The notes: a model not told the origin generated them from the sequence alone. A stretch of 9,342 nucleotides of DNA from Gammaproteobacteria bacterium (GCA_003451715.1 DMJN01000142.1:1589-10930), one strand, 5' to 3'. Counted from the first letter of the stretch, positions 1 through 5,803 are shown. Numbers and translations: made by a program.

Positions 1-21
1 AAACAAGAAACAAGAAACAAG
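1..21. repeat. Tandem heptamer repeat (AAACAAG)x3
   Basis: Three perfect head-to-tail copies of AAACAAG fill the first 21 bases and decay into an A-run. The array touches the window edge and may continue upstream. It lies about 115 bp before recA. No function is inferred. Confidence 0.8.
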
Positions 22-124
22 AAAAATTCACTAAAAGTTTGCAGGTAGTTGGGGACAGACTACTCTTTAAGCTCGACAACTAGGATACTCACGGAACCAG
101 GCTTCAGTTGTAAGGTTAGATTAC

Positions 125-130
125 AAGGAA
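125..130 (+). promoter_or_regulatory. recA ribosome binding site
   Basis: AAGGAA lies 6-7 bases before the ATG at 137 and fixes the recA start. The region upstream has only weak promoter-like hexamers (for example TAGGAT at 82-87). It contains no CTG triplet at all on the + strand, so there is no canonical CTG-N10-CAG LexA box. Confidence 0.75.
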
Positions 131-136
131 ACAACT

Positions 137-1216
137 ATGATCGAAGATAACGGTAACAAAGAAAAAGCACTGGCGGCAGCCCTGTCGCAAATCGAACGCC
201 AATTCGGCAAAGGTTCCATGATGCGCCTCGGTGATACCGAGCGCGAAGCCATTCCCGCCATCTCCACCGGCTCACTGGGCCTGGACGTGGCATTAGGCAT
301 CGGTGGCCTGCCACGCGGGCGCATCGTCGAGATCTACGGGCCGGAATCCTCCGGCAAGACCACCCTGGCTCTGCAGGTCATCGCCGAGGCGCAGAAAACC
401 GGCGGCAGCTGCGCGTTTATCGACGCCGAGCATGCGCTGGACCCGATCTATGCCGGCAACCTCGGTGTGGATGTGGACAATCTACTGGTCAGCCAGCCGG
501 ATACCGGCGAGCAGGCACTGGAGATCTGCGACATGGTGGTACGCTCCGGCGCACTGGATGTGGTGGTGATCGATTCCGTGGCGGCCTTGACGCCAAAGGC
601 AGAGATAGAAGGGGATATGGGTGACCATCACATGGGTCTGCAGGCTCGACTGATGTCACAGGCCCTGCGCAAGATGACCGCCAACATCAAGAATTCCAAC
701 ACGCTGGTGATCTTCATCAACCAGATTCGTATGAAGATCGGCGTGATGTTCGGCTCCCCGGAAACCACCACCGGTGGTAACGCGCTGAAGTTTTACTCCT
801 CCGTACGATTGGACATTCGCCGCATCGGTTCCATCAAGGATGGCGATGAGGTAGTAGGCAACGAGACCCGCGTAAAAGTAGTGAAGAACAAGGTCGCGCC
901 GCCGTTCCGGCAGACCGAGTTCCAGATCATGTACGGCGAGGGCATTCATCACCTGGGTGAGGTTATCGACCTGGGCGTGAAACTGAACCTGATCGAGAAA
1001 TCCGGCGCCTGGTATGCCTACAAGGGCGATAAGATCGGCCAGGGCAAGAAGAACGTCGCCATCTACCTGCAAGAGAATCCGGCAATAGCGGAAGAGGTCG
1101 AGCAGGCCATTCGCGCCCAGTTGCTGGGTGATGACGCAAAGCAGGAAGAAGAGGCTATTGCAGCCAGCGAAGATATAGTTATTCTGGCTGACGCCAAGAA
1201 CAAGAGCGCCTCCTGA
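137..1216 (+). CDS. recA: RecA recombinase / SOS coprotease
   Basis: RecA is the ATP-dependent strand-exchange protein of homologous recombination, and its filament on single-stranded DNA triggers LexA self-cleavage. The 359-residue product has the usual length and is colinear with E. coli RecA. Walker A GPESSGKT is at residues 68-75, and the Walker B strand ending in VVVID is around 142-146. The conserved block [15 protein letters not shown], leading into DNA-binding loop L2, lies at 192-206 and is followed by [12 protein letters not shown]. The C-terminal tail is acidic ([11 protein letters not shown]), as expected. The start is set by AAGGAA at 125-130. recX follows 33 bp downstream on the same strand, the common recA-recX arrangement. 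The odd point is the lack of an evident LexA box in the 136 bp upstream. Identification is essentially certain. Confidence 0.99.
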   Translation: MIEDNGNKEKALAAALSQIERQFGKGSMMRLGDTEREAIPAISTGSLGLDVALGIGGLPRGRIVEIYGPESSGKTTLALQVIAEAQKTGGSCAFIDAEHALDPIYAGNLGVDVDNLLVSQPDTGEQALEICDMVVRSGALDVVVIDSVAALTPKAEIEGDMGDHHMGLQARLMSQALRKMTANIKNSNTLVIFINQIRMKIGVMFGSPETTTGGNALKFYSSVRLDIRRIGSIKDGDEVVGNETRVKVVKNKVAPPFRQTEFQIMYGEGIHHLGEVIDLGVKLNLIEKSGAWYAYKGDKIGQGKKNVAIYLQENPAIAEEVEQAIRAQLLGDDAKQEEEAIAASEDIVILADAKNKSAS

Positions 1217-1223
1217 GTTGGCT

Positions 1224-1237
1224 CTGAGTTAACTCAG
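1224..1237. repeat. recA-recX intergenic palindrome
   Basis: CTGAGTTAACTCAG is a perfect 14-bp palindrome in the 33-bp recA-recX gap, preceded by a direct copy of its left half (CTGAGTT at 1213-1219). In RNA it could form a 5-bp stem with a TTAA loop, too weak and without a T-run for a standard terminator. In E. coli a terminator between recA and recX limits recX transcription. Whether this palindrome has a similar role is only an inference. Confidence 0.5.
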
Positions 1238-1249
1238 TAAGCGCAAGCG

Positions 1250-1765
1250 ATGAACACCATTGCAAAGCGTAACAGCAGCATAAGCACTGAACACACCTTA
1301 CGGACACCCGATGTCCCCGTTCTCAGGCGGGCCGCCATGGATTTCTTGGCCCGCCGAGAACACTCTTTTTACGAGCTGCAAAACAAACTCTTAAGCAAAT
1401 TTCCCGAAGCACCGCTGAGCCGGGTCAGTGACGTCTTGGATCGCTTGCGCGAAGAGAACCTGCAATCTGACAATCGCTTTGCTGAATCGTTCGTGCGCTA
1501 CCGTAAGTCCAGAGGATTTGGCTATCGACACATTCGCAATGACTTACAATCCAGGCATGTGGACGAGAGCGTGATTGATAAGTATCTGAGGCGAGATGAT
1601 GAGGCATGGGAAACAATTCTGAACAGTCTGATAGAAAAACGCCTGGAGGAGGGTGCGGTTATTGAGTTCGGCTCAAGCCAGCATCGAAAAATTGTTCGTT
1701 TCCTCGAATCCCGTGGCTTTGAAATAGCAAGGATTGTGGACGTACTAAAAAACTGGAAAAACTAA
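1250..1765 (+). CDS. recX: Regulatory protein RecX
   Basis: RecX binds within RecA filaments and blocks their extension and ATPase activity, so it moderates RecA. The 171-residue product has the family's helical-repeat pattern: AAMDFLARREHSFYELQNKL near 28-47, RLREENLQSDNRFAESFVRYR around 66-86, then RGFGYRHIRNDL at 88-99 and a third repeat ending in FLESRGFEIARIVDVLK. This lines up with E. coli RecX (166 aa). The ATG at 1250 gives a roughly 25-residue leader before the first repeat, slightly longer than usual. No strong Shine-Dalgarno precedes it, so low translation or a downstream start (ATG 1337) is possible. It is probably co-transcribed with recA. The usual next gene in many gammaproteobacteria, alaS, is absent; toxin-antitoxin genes follow instead. 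Confidence 0.93.
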   Translation: MNTIAKRNSSISTEHTLRTPDVPVLRRAAMDFLARREHSFYELQNKLLSKFPEAPLSRVSDVLDRLREENLQSDNRFAESFVRYRKSRGFGYRHIRNDLQSRHVDESVIDKYLRRDDEAWETILNSLIEKRLEEGAVIEFGSSQHRKIVRFLESRGFEIARIVDVLKNWKN

Positions 1766-1837
1766 TCTACATTTCTGGAAGACCAGCAAGGAATACCAAC
1801 ATGGTCGTAGAAGTTCAGTTTGTGCCTCATTGGCCAC

Positions 1838-1865
1838 TTGTCTTTATACGGCAATGCCGTATAAT
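1838..1865 (+). promoter_or_regulatory. Promoter of the HigB/HigA-like operon
   Basis: A -35-like TTGTCT (1838-1843) and a perfect -10 TATAAT (1860-1865) are separated by 16 bp. Transcription would start near 1872, only a few bases before the toxin GTG at 1874, so the toxin message would be leaderless or nearly so. Confidence 0.65.
1844..1864. promoter_or_regulatory. Palindromic operator over the HigBA promoter
   Basis: A perfect inverted repeat with 10-bp arms and a single central base has the core ATACGGCAATGCCGTAT at 1846-1862. It fills the -35/-10 spacer and overlaps five bases of the -10. Such placement is expected for autorepression by the helix-turn-helix antitoxin encoded downstream. 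Binding is inferred, not shown. Confidence 0.7.
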
Positions 1866-1873
1866 ACTCGCCA

Positions 1874-2191
1874 GTGATTTTTATTGAGGCTAGGGTGTTT
1901 ACTAAGCTCTTGCCCAGATATCTATCTGATGATGACTATCGCAGATTACAAACGTACCTAATCAATAAACCCGATGGAGGAGTCCTTGTAAGAGGGGCTG
2001 GTGGTATAAGAAAGATCAGGTGGTCCATTGAAGGTCGAGGTAAAAGTGGTGGGGTTCGTATATTATATTTTTGGCATAAATCTGACTCTGAAATATGGCT
2101 GCTCACGATTTACTTGAAATCGGACAAAGCGTCTGTTTCGAACAAAGAATTGAAACTTATTTCGGAGGCAATCGGCCGTGAAAAATCGTGA
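1874..2191 (+). CDS. HigB2/RelE-family toxin (mRNA interferase)
   Basis: This is a probable ribosome-dependent mRNase of a type II toxin-antitoxin pair. The 105-residue protein closely follows the pattern of Vibrio cholerae HigB2: N-terminal FIEARVFTKL, then YLSDDDYRRLQTYL at 16-29, GAGGIRKIRW at 41-50, GRGKSGGVRILYFW at 54-67, and WLLTIYLKSD near 75-84. The basic stretch K47, R49, R55, K57 and R62 is the family's conserved face. The GTG at 1874 is chosen because the FIE.. N-terminus is conserved in relatives, although it has no Shine-Dalgarno. An in-frame GTG at 1895 has a GAGG five bases upstream and would give a shorter product. It overlaps the antitoxin gene by 14 bp. It looks intact. The family call is firm; toxicity is inferred. 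Confidence 0.88.
   Translation: MIFIEARVFTKLLPRYLSDDDYRRLQTYLINKPDGGVLVRGAGGIRKIRWSIEGRGKSGGVRILYFWHKSDSEIWLLTIYLKSDKASVSNKELKLISEAIGREKS
2164..2168 (+). promoter_or_regulatory. Antitoxin ribosome binding site inside the toxin gene
   Basis: GGAGG lies 9 bases before the antitoxin GTG at 2178, within the toxin coding sequence. The toxin start itself has no comparable site, so the antitoxin should be translated better from the shared message. Confidence 0.65.
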
Positions 2192-2465
2192 TCTTGGCAA
2201 GGAAATACTTGGCAGTCTTGACGAGATCAAGGCTTTTAAAAAGGGCAAATTGGAGTTAAGAACAACCGAACTCTCTGAACCATCAGCGCCGAAAATAATT
2301 CGTAACAGGTTAAACCTATCTCAATGTGCCTTTGCCGGTTTGTTGGGAGTGAGCACGCGAACTCTTCAGGATTGGGAACAAGGAAGAAGGAGCCCGCAAG
2401 GACCTGCAATCGCACTACTGCGTATAGCAGAACAACACCCCGAAATTTTTACAGAACTGCGCTGA
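2178..2465 (+). CDS. HigA2/NadS-like antitoxin, XRE helix-turn-helix
   Basis: This is the cognate antitoxin and probable autorepressor of the preceding toxin. The 95-residue product begins MKNRDLGKEILGSLDEIKAF, matching the intrinsically flexible toxin-binding N-terminus of V. cholerae HigA2 (MRNRDLFAEL...). An XRE-type helix-turn-helix follows at about 38-75, with LSQCAFAGLLGVSTRTLQDW at 47-66 followed by EQGRRSP. It ends in a helix containing LLRIAEQHPEIF, as in NadS-family proteins. The GTG start is supported by GGAGG at 2164-2168. It overlaps the toxin by 14 bp, so the genes are translationally linked. The likely target is the 21-bp palindrome at 1844-1864. Toxin-first order is normal for Hig systems. 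Confidence 0.88.
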   Translation: MKNRDLGKEILGSLDEIKAFKKGKLELRTTELSEPSAPKIIRNRLNLSQCAFAGLLGVSTRTLQDWEQGRRSPQGPAIALLRIAEQHPEIFTELR

Positions 2466-2509
2466 CAGTGTAGCTAGCCCCTAAGGGAACGATATTGGTG
2501 TAAGCAAAA

Positions 2510-2749
2510 GTGAAAGAAAGTACCCATTACGTAAAAATTGTTGAATGGAGCAACGAAGATCAGTGCTATGTGGGTAGTGCGCCAGGCTTATTTTTAGGTG
2601 GTTGTCATGGAGACGACGAAAGAGAAGTATTTGGTGAACTCTGCACGATTGTTGAAGAAACCATAGCGAATTACAAACAGGATGGAGAATCATTGCCACC
2701 AGCTACTGCAGGGCAGGATTATGCCAATAAACTACAATCGGTAGCTTAG
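2510..2749 (+). CDS. Orphan HicB-like antitoxin domain protein
   Basis: This 79-residue protein has the HicB partial RNase-H-like fold pattern: HYVKIVEWSNEDQCYVGSAP (6-25), then GLFLGGCHGDDEREVFGELC and a helix with VEETIANYKQDGESLPP at about 48-64. It resembles the WS-EDQC / CHGDD subgroup of HicB-like proteins. Classical HicB proteins continue after the linker into a DNA-binding ribbon-helix-helix or helix-turn-helix; this one stops after AGQDYANKLQSVA, so no DNA-binding domain is visible. No HicA toxin frame precedes or follows it. The GTG at 2510 is the only usable start, because TAA lies three codons upstream, and it lacks a good Shine-Dalgarno. It might be expressed from the HigBA transcript 44 bp upstream. 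Its function is uncertain: solitary antitoxin relic or independent small regulator. Confidence 0.75.
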   Translation: MKESTHYVKIVEWSNEDQCYVGSAPGLFLGGCHGDDEREVFGELCTIVEETIANYKQDGESLPPATAGQDYANKLQSVA

Positions 2750-2888
2750 TACACTCCACTGGCTTTGATTGCTAATACGGATCTTAAGCCCAGTTGCTCC
2801 TAATAAAGATAGAACCAACTCCAATTTCCGAACCTGTCTGAAAATGCGACAATAGCGCCACACAAACGACGCACCATCCACACCAGTC

Positions 2889-2893
2889 GGAAG
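2889..2893 (+). promoter_or_regulatory. Ribosome binding site of the DUF1015 gene
   Basis: GGAAG lies 5 bases before the ATG at 2899 and supports that start. The 149-bp gap from the HicB-like gene (2750-2898) shows no convincing promoter or terminator. Confidence 0.6.
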
Positions 2894-2898
2894 TAATA

Positions 2899-4155
2899 AT
2901 GAAACTGATCAAGCCATTTCGGGGGCTCAGGCCTACCCGAGAACTCGCTGCGAAAGTCGCCTCCCATCCTTATGATGTACTCAATCGTGAAGAGGCCTTC
3001 GAACTTGCCAGGGATAACCCTTACAGTTTCTTACACATCAATAAACCCGAGGTGGACGTAGCTAAGAGCATCGGTGTGTTCGACCAGGCCGTGTATGACA
3101 AGGGCAGCGAAAATCTCAAGCGGTTTATCACCGACGGTATCTTGCAGCAGGATGCCGAAGAGAGACTGTATGTCTATAAGCAAGTCATGGGTGATCATGA
3201 GCAGGTGGGATTGGTAGCTGTTGCCTCTATCGATGCCTACGAGAATAACTTCATCAAGAAACACGAGTTCACGCGACCTGACAAAGAATATGATCGCGTG
3301 CATCACATGGATGCCCTGGGTGCCCAGGTGGGTCCGGTCTTCTTAACCTACAAAGCAGAATCGGAAATCAATGAGCTAATCGCTCAGGCCATGGCTGCGC
3401 AGCCGGAATACGATTTCCTTGCTGATGATGGAACCCATCACACATTCTGGGTGATAACAGATTCCTCGCTCTCGAAAAACATCGAGGCTGCCTTTGGCAA
3501 AGTAGACTGCTTGTATGTTGCCGACGGGCATCACCGTTCGGCCGCCGCACAGCGAGTCAAACATCTGTATCAGGATCGCAATGGGAATCACACCGGTGAA
3601 GAGCCCTACAATCATTTCCTGGTGGTGCTGTTTCCCGATGCACAGATGCAGATCCTCGATTACAATCGCGTAGTAAAAGACTTGAATGGCTTATCAGGGC
3701 AAGAATTCCTAACAGGGCTGGCAGAAAACTTTGACATTGAAGAAGTAGACAATGCCGAGCAGGCTAAACCCGTCAACGCCAGGCAGTTCGGACTCTATCT
3801 TGATGGACGATGGAGCAAAATTTCGGCGAATGAAAAGCTTGCCGCTAGTATCGATGAAAACGATCCGGTGGCGAGTCTCGATGTCAGCATCATGCAAAAC
3901 ATCATTCTCACTCCCTTGTTAGGAATTAAAGATCAGCGCCTCGATAAACGTGTGGATTTCGTCGGCGGCATCAGAGGTCTGGAAGGCCTGGAGAAACGAG
4001 TCGATTCTGGTGAATGGCAGGCGGCGATCGCACTCTACCCAACCTCCATCGAGAGCCTGATGGCCATCGCCGATGCCGATGAAGTCATGCCCCCAAAGTC
4101 CACCTGGTTCGAACCGAAACTCAAGAGTGGGCTGGTTGTGCACATGTTGGATTGA
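2899..4155 (+). CDS. DUF1015 family protein, function unknown
   Basis: The 418-residue product is a full-length member of the DUF1015 family (Pfam PF06245), for which I know no established function. Hallmarks seen are an N-terminal KPFRGLRPTRELAAKVASHPYDV (residues 5-27), the central LYVADGHHRSAAAQRV with DGHHR at 209-213, and C-terminal MPPKSTWFEPKLKSGL starting at 397. The conserved histidine-rich ADGHHR motif suggests a catalytic or metal-binding site, which is inference. There is no signal peptide or membrane segment, so it is probably cytosolic. A good ribosome binding site supports the ATG. It stands alone between toxin-antitoxin remnants, with the convergent antitoxin frame ending 55 bp past its stop (88 bp to the amber codon), so it is probably a single-gene unit. 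Family assignment is firm and biochemical role unassigned. Confidence 0.92.
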   Translation: MKLIKPFRGLRPTRELAAKVASHPYDVLNREEAFELARDNPYSFLHINKPEVDVAKSIGVFDQAVYDKGSENLKRFITDGILQQDAEERLYVYKQVMGDHEQVGLVAVASIDAYENNFIKKHEFTRPDKEYDRVHHMDALGAQVGPVFLTYKAESEINELIAQAMAAQPEYDFLADDGTHHTFWVITDSSLSKNIEAAFGKVDCLYVADGHHRSAAAQRVKHLYQDRNGNHTGEEPYNHFLVVLFPDAQMQILDYNRVVKDLNGLSGQEFLTGLAENFDIEEVDNAEQAKPVNARQFGLYLDGRWSKISANEKLAASIDENDPVASLDVSIMQNIILTPLLGIKDQRLDKRVDFVGGIRGLEGLEKRVDSGEWQAAIALYPTSIESLMAIADADEVMPPKSTWFEPKLKSGLVVHMLD

Positions 4156-4178
4156 AAGCAGTCAGAAATTGGGACTCA

Positions 4179-4194
4179 CAGGCTCTGAGGCCTG
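4179..4194. repeat. Weak stem-loop between convergent genes
   Basis: CAGGC at 4179-4183 pairs with GCCTG at 4190-4194 around a 6-base loop, just past the DUF1015 stop and before the convergent antitoxin frame. No T-run follows on either strand, so it is at best a weak terminator. Confidence 0.3.
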
Positions 4195-4210
4195 AACAAT
4201 TAATTGACTA

Positions 4211-4438
4211 TCATTGAGAAGACGTTTCCAGTCTCTCTGCAAGCTATACCTTGATAATCGACTGCCGTGTTACACCTAGCCTGGCTGCTTCCCTATCCAG
4301 CGAATCAATCATCCAGATTGGAAAATTCACATTCACTCTTCTCTGCACTTGATTGGGTCTGTTGATTTTCGCAAGGTCGAGTGAGGCTGTGACATTTTTG
4401 TCGCTTTCAAAATCAGAATCGAACTTTTTTGCTTTCAT
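4211..4438 (-). pseudogene. CopG/BrnA-like antitoxin interrupted by an amber codon
   Basis: A ribbon-helix-helix antitoxin frame starts at ATG 4438 with GAGGAA about 9 bases upstream. It reads MKAKKFDSDFESD..., then a linker with LDLAKINRPNQVQRRVNVNF, and the ribbon-helix-helix FPIWMIDSLDREAARLGVTR followed by QSIIKV. It stops at TAG (4246-4244) after 64 codons. Read through in the same frame, it continues LAERLETSSQ and ends at TGA (4213-4211). Relatives typically read SIIKV-W-LAERLE, so the TAG is most simply a TGG-to-TAG change in the second helix of the DNA-binding domain. The truncated product loses half of that helix and should not fold or bind DNA normally. No BrnT toxin frame is seen upstream; the frame ending in the overlapping ATGA is open for only about 12 codons. 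Probably decaying; suppression or a sequencing error are alternatives. Confidence 0.8.
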
Positions 4439-4525
4439 AGAGTTTGTTCCTCATCGCGTGATTGAGGTACAGACTAGAGGGGACACTTATAAAATAGGGC
4501 TTTACACGGCTCTGCCCTCTTTCAA

Positions 4526-4617
4526 ACCGGGAGTTTGTAACACTACTAACAGGGTAAATGTAAGAATTTAAACCAGGCAAATATAATGTAATAGACCGGG
4601 CAAATGAAATACTCAGG
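4526..4617 (+). repeat. Four degenerate tandem repeats, 23-bp period
   Basis: Units begin at exactly 4526, 4549, 4572 and 4595. Their first twelve bases are ACCGGGAGTTTG, ACAGGGTAAATG, ACCAGGCAAATA and ACCGGGCAAATG; the remaining eleven are A+T-rich and less alike. The core is roughly ACCGGGCAAATG. No matching unit is visible at 4503 or 4618. The exact spacing suggests a repeated protein-binding site, such as iterons or the repeated transposase sites at a transposon end. This assignment is not established. Confidence 0.6.
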
Positions 4618-4758
4618 ATAGAGTAGAGCGCAGGTTTACTTACTGTCTACGCTACCATATTGACTTTAGTCATCAAGTTACATGAACGCCAGGTTTGGCT
4701 GCAGACTGCGGTTGTTAGCAAGTGGGACGGGAATACCGAAACGGGAGGGAGAAGCGGC

Positions 4759-4787
4759 GATTAGCCGGCCCGAGGGGCCGACCAATC
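4759..4787. repeat. G+C-rich stem-loop after the 51-codon ORF
   Basis: A perfect 6-bp stem, CGGCCC (4766-4771) with GGGCCG (4775-4780) around GAG, is extended across a small internal loop by GATT (4759-4762) with AATC (4784-4787). It lies 6 bp after the stop of the minus-strand ORF. There is no T-run, so it is not a standard intrinsic terminator but could be an mRNA 3' structure. Confidence 0.5.
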
Positions 4788-4793
4788 AGGCTG

Positions 4794-4949
4794 CTAGTGT
4801 TTAGCGGGGCAGTACTCGGCGTAGCGCTTATCGTAGGCGCTCGCAACAGAAGCCTCTTTTAACACCGTACTTCTAAACTGCATGCGAATGCAGACGTAAT
4901 GCATGAATGCATCAGCGAAGTGTTGGGTTGTATTGGCAATGATGTTCAT
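4794..4949 (-). CDS. Hypothetical small protein, 51 aa
   Basis: A 51-codon frame runs from ATG 4949 to TAG 4794. The product begins MNIIANTTQHFADAFMHYVC and ends YDKRYAEYCPAKH. It is preceded by AGG 7 bases upstream of the ATG, with a possible TTGCTG (4990-4985) and GATATA (4967-4962) promoter 17 bp apart. It is followed closely by a G+C-rich stem-loop. It is aromatic and basic in the middle (HYVCIRMQFR) with no clear membrane segment. I do not recognise a family; the size is similar to DUF1127-type small proteins but their core motif is absent. It sits alone between the decayed antitoxin region and the ibpA terminator, on the same strand as both. Ribosome binding site, promoter-like hexamers and trailing hairpin favour a real gene, but a chance frame is possible. 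Confidence 0.45.
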   Translation of the reverse strand: MNIIANTTQHFADAFMHYVCIRMQFRSTVLKEASVASAYDKRYAEYCPAKH

Positions 4950-5098
4950 CTTGGTACCTGTTATATCTCTTGGTTAGCTTGTATCAGCAATAATCTGCTG
5001 CATTTGCCTATTAAACGTCGTGACCTGGAAAATGGTTTACAAAGTCGTGCCGAAAACTTCCAAATCGTCTAATGGGCATCAAGTAACCCGGTTGCAGC

Positions 5099-5138
5099 GA
5101 AAAAACATGCAGTTCTCACGAAATTCGTGAGAACTGCA
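5099..5138 (-). terminator. Intrinsic terminator of ibpA
   Basis: A near-perfect hairpin has 15-bp arms around a single central base (left arm core GCAGTTCTCACGAA, 5109-5122; right arm 5124-5137). On the minus strand it is followed by TG and six Ts (5105-5100). It lies about 55 bp past the ibpA stop codon. Confidence 0.9.
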
Positions 5139-5193
5139 AATCGATCTCAACGAGTCCCTTCCTGACCAAGTGACCCGTTGGGTTGGGAAAAGC

Positions 5194-5670
5194 TTACGCC
5201 GCCTCCCGTTCACCCTTCGCTTTCGTCTTATCCATATCGATCAGCTTGCCCGGGCCGATAGAGATCGACCTCGGTTTCATGGCTTCCGGGATCTCCCGGA
5301 CCAGATCGATGTGTAGCAGGCCATTCTCCAGGTGGGCGGCCTTGACCTCTACATGGTCGGCCAATTGGAAGCGACGCTCAAAGTTACGGCCGGCAATGCC
5401 CTGGTGCAGGTAGTTGCGCTCAACGTCTTCATCCAGTTTCTTGCCTTTTACTGTAAGTGTTTGTTTTTCGCATTGAATATCCAGTTCTTTATCCACGAAT
5501 CCGGCCACTGCCATAGTGATTCGATACTGGTCTTGATCCAGCAATTCGATGTTGTAGGGGGGATAGGCATTGCTATTGCCATCGCCGCGGTTCACCGCAT
5601 CCAATAGATTGGACAGGTGGTCGAAGCCTACGGTGTTTCGGTACAAAGGTGAAAAGTCAAAATTTCGCAT
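5194..5670 (-). CDS. ibpA: Small heat-shock protein, IbpA family
   Basis: This is an ATP-independent holdase that binds unfolding proteins and inclusion bodies and passes them to DnaK/ClpB. From ATG 5670 the 158-residue protein reads MRNFDFSPLYRNTVGFDHLS, matching the E. coli IbpA N-terminus. The alpha-crystallin domain spans about 36-128, with YPPYNIELLDQDQYRITMAV from 36, GIAGRNFERRFQLADHVEVK at 91-110, and the AxxxNGLL signature at 112-119. The C-terminal I-x-I oligomerisation motif is ISI at 136-138. The tail of about 20 residues (KLIDMDKTKAKGEREAA) is longer and more charged than in E. coli. A longer frame back to 5754 exists, but it runs through the predicted leader RNA. ATG 5670 has GAGG 8 bases upstream, better spaced than ATG 5676. 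It is monocistronic, with a sigma32-like promoter and strong terminator. Confidence 0.96.
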   Translation of the reverse strand: MRNFDFSPLYRNTVGFDHLSNLLDAVNRGDGNSNAYPPYNIELLDQDQYRITMAVAGFVDKELDIQCEKQTLTVKGKKLDEDVERNYLHQGIAGRNFERRFQLADHVEVKAAHLENGLLHIDLVREIPEAMKPRSISIGPGKLIDMDKTKAKGEREAA

Positions 5671-5803
5671 GTTCATATCCTCGTTATCTGCCCAATACCG
5701 GGTGAAATCCCCGTAATACGGGCATTTAAGCAATATGTGAATAAAACCGCCCATCGTAGTGATCGGGCGAACCAGCCAGCCTTAAGATAGGCGCTGGCTA
5801 TGT
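5671..5803 (-). promoter_or_regulatory. ROSE-like RNA thermometer in the ibpA leader
   Basis: The predicted leader is about 130 nt. Near its start AGCCAGC and GCTGGCT (5799-5793 and 5780-5774) form a 7-bp hairpin. Further down, TTGCT (5733-5729) matches the ROSE U(U/C)GCU signature and can pair with AGGAT (5681-5677), which includes the Shine-Dalgarno, using the typical G-G and U-U mismatches. GCCC/GGGC pairing and an inner CCCGTATTACGGG hairpin lie between them. ROSE elements are known to control ibpA/hsp20 genes; this fold is hand-drawn. Confidence 0.6.

Larger units (their letters stand above)
4439..4793. other. Gene-free stretch with repeats
   Basis: No convincing coding sequence is seen. 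The stretch holds a GGGGACACTT motif (4479-4488), four degenerate 23-bp repeats (4526-4617) and a G+C-rich stem-loop (4759-4787). The longest + strand frame is largely the antisense of the antitoxin and carries no recognisable motif. Confidence 0.6.

Noticed and set aside
656..1072. 138-codon minus-strand frame inside recA
   Set aside because: It is a shadow of the highly conserved recA coding sequence with no independent signals.
1224..1237. recA-recX palindrome as a terminator or LexA site
   Set aside because: The stem is only 5 bp with no T-run, and CTGAGTTAACTCAG has CTG-N8-CAG spacing, not the N10 of LexA boxes; kept only as a palindrome.
4353..4571. 72-codon + strand frame (MGLLIFARSSEAV...)
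   Set aside because: Its first third is the antisense of the antitoxin frame, and the remainder runs through the 23-bp repeats with no recognisable motif.
4759..4787. Stem-loop as an intrinsic terminator for the 51-codon ORF
   Set aside because: It is stable and well placed, but it is followed on the minus strand by CTTCTCCC-type sequence, not a T-run.
4682..4804. 40-codon + strand frame ending in the G+C-rich stem-loop
   Set aside because: There is no Shine-Dalgarno, the composition is that of the hairpin region, and it overlaps the end of the better-supported minus-strand ORF.
5671..5754. N-terminal extension of the small heat-shock protein starting at 5754 (MGGFIHILLK...)
   Set aside because: The extension has no counterpart in IbpA proteins and overlaps the predicted leader with its thermometer signature; ATG 5670 has a properly spaced GAGG and gives the conserved MRNFDFSPLY start.
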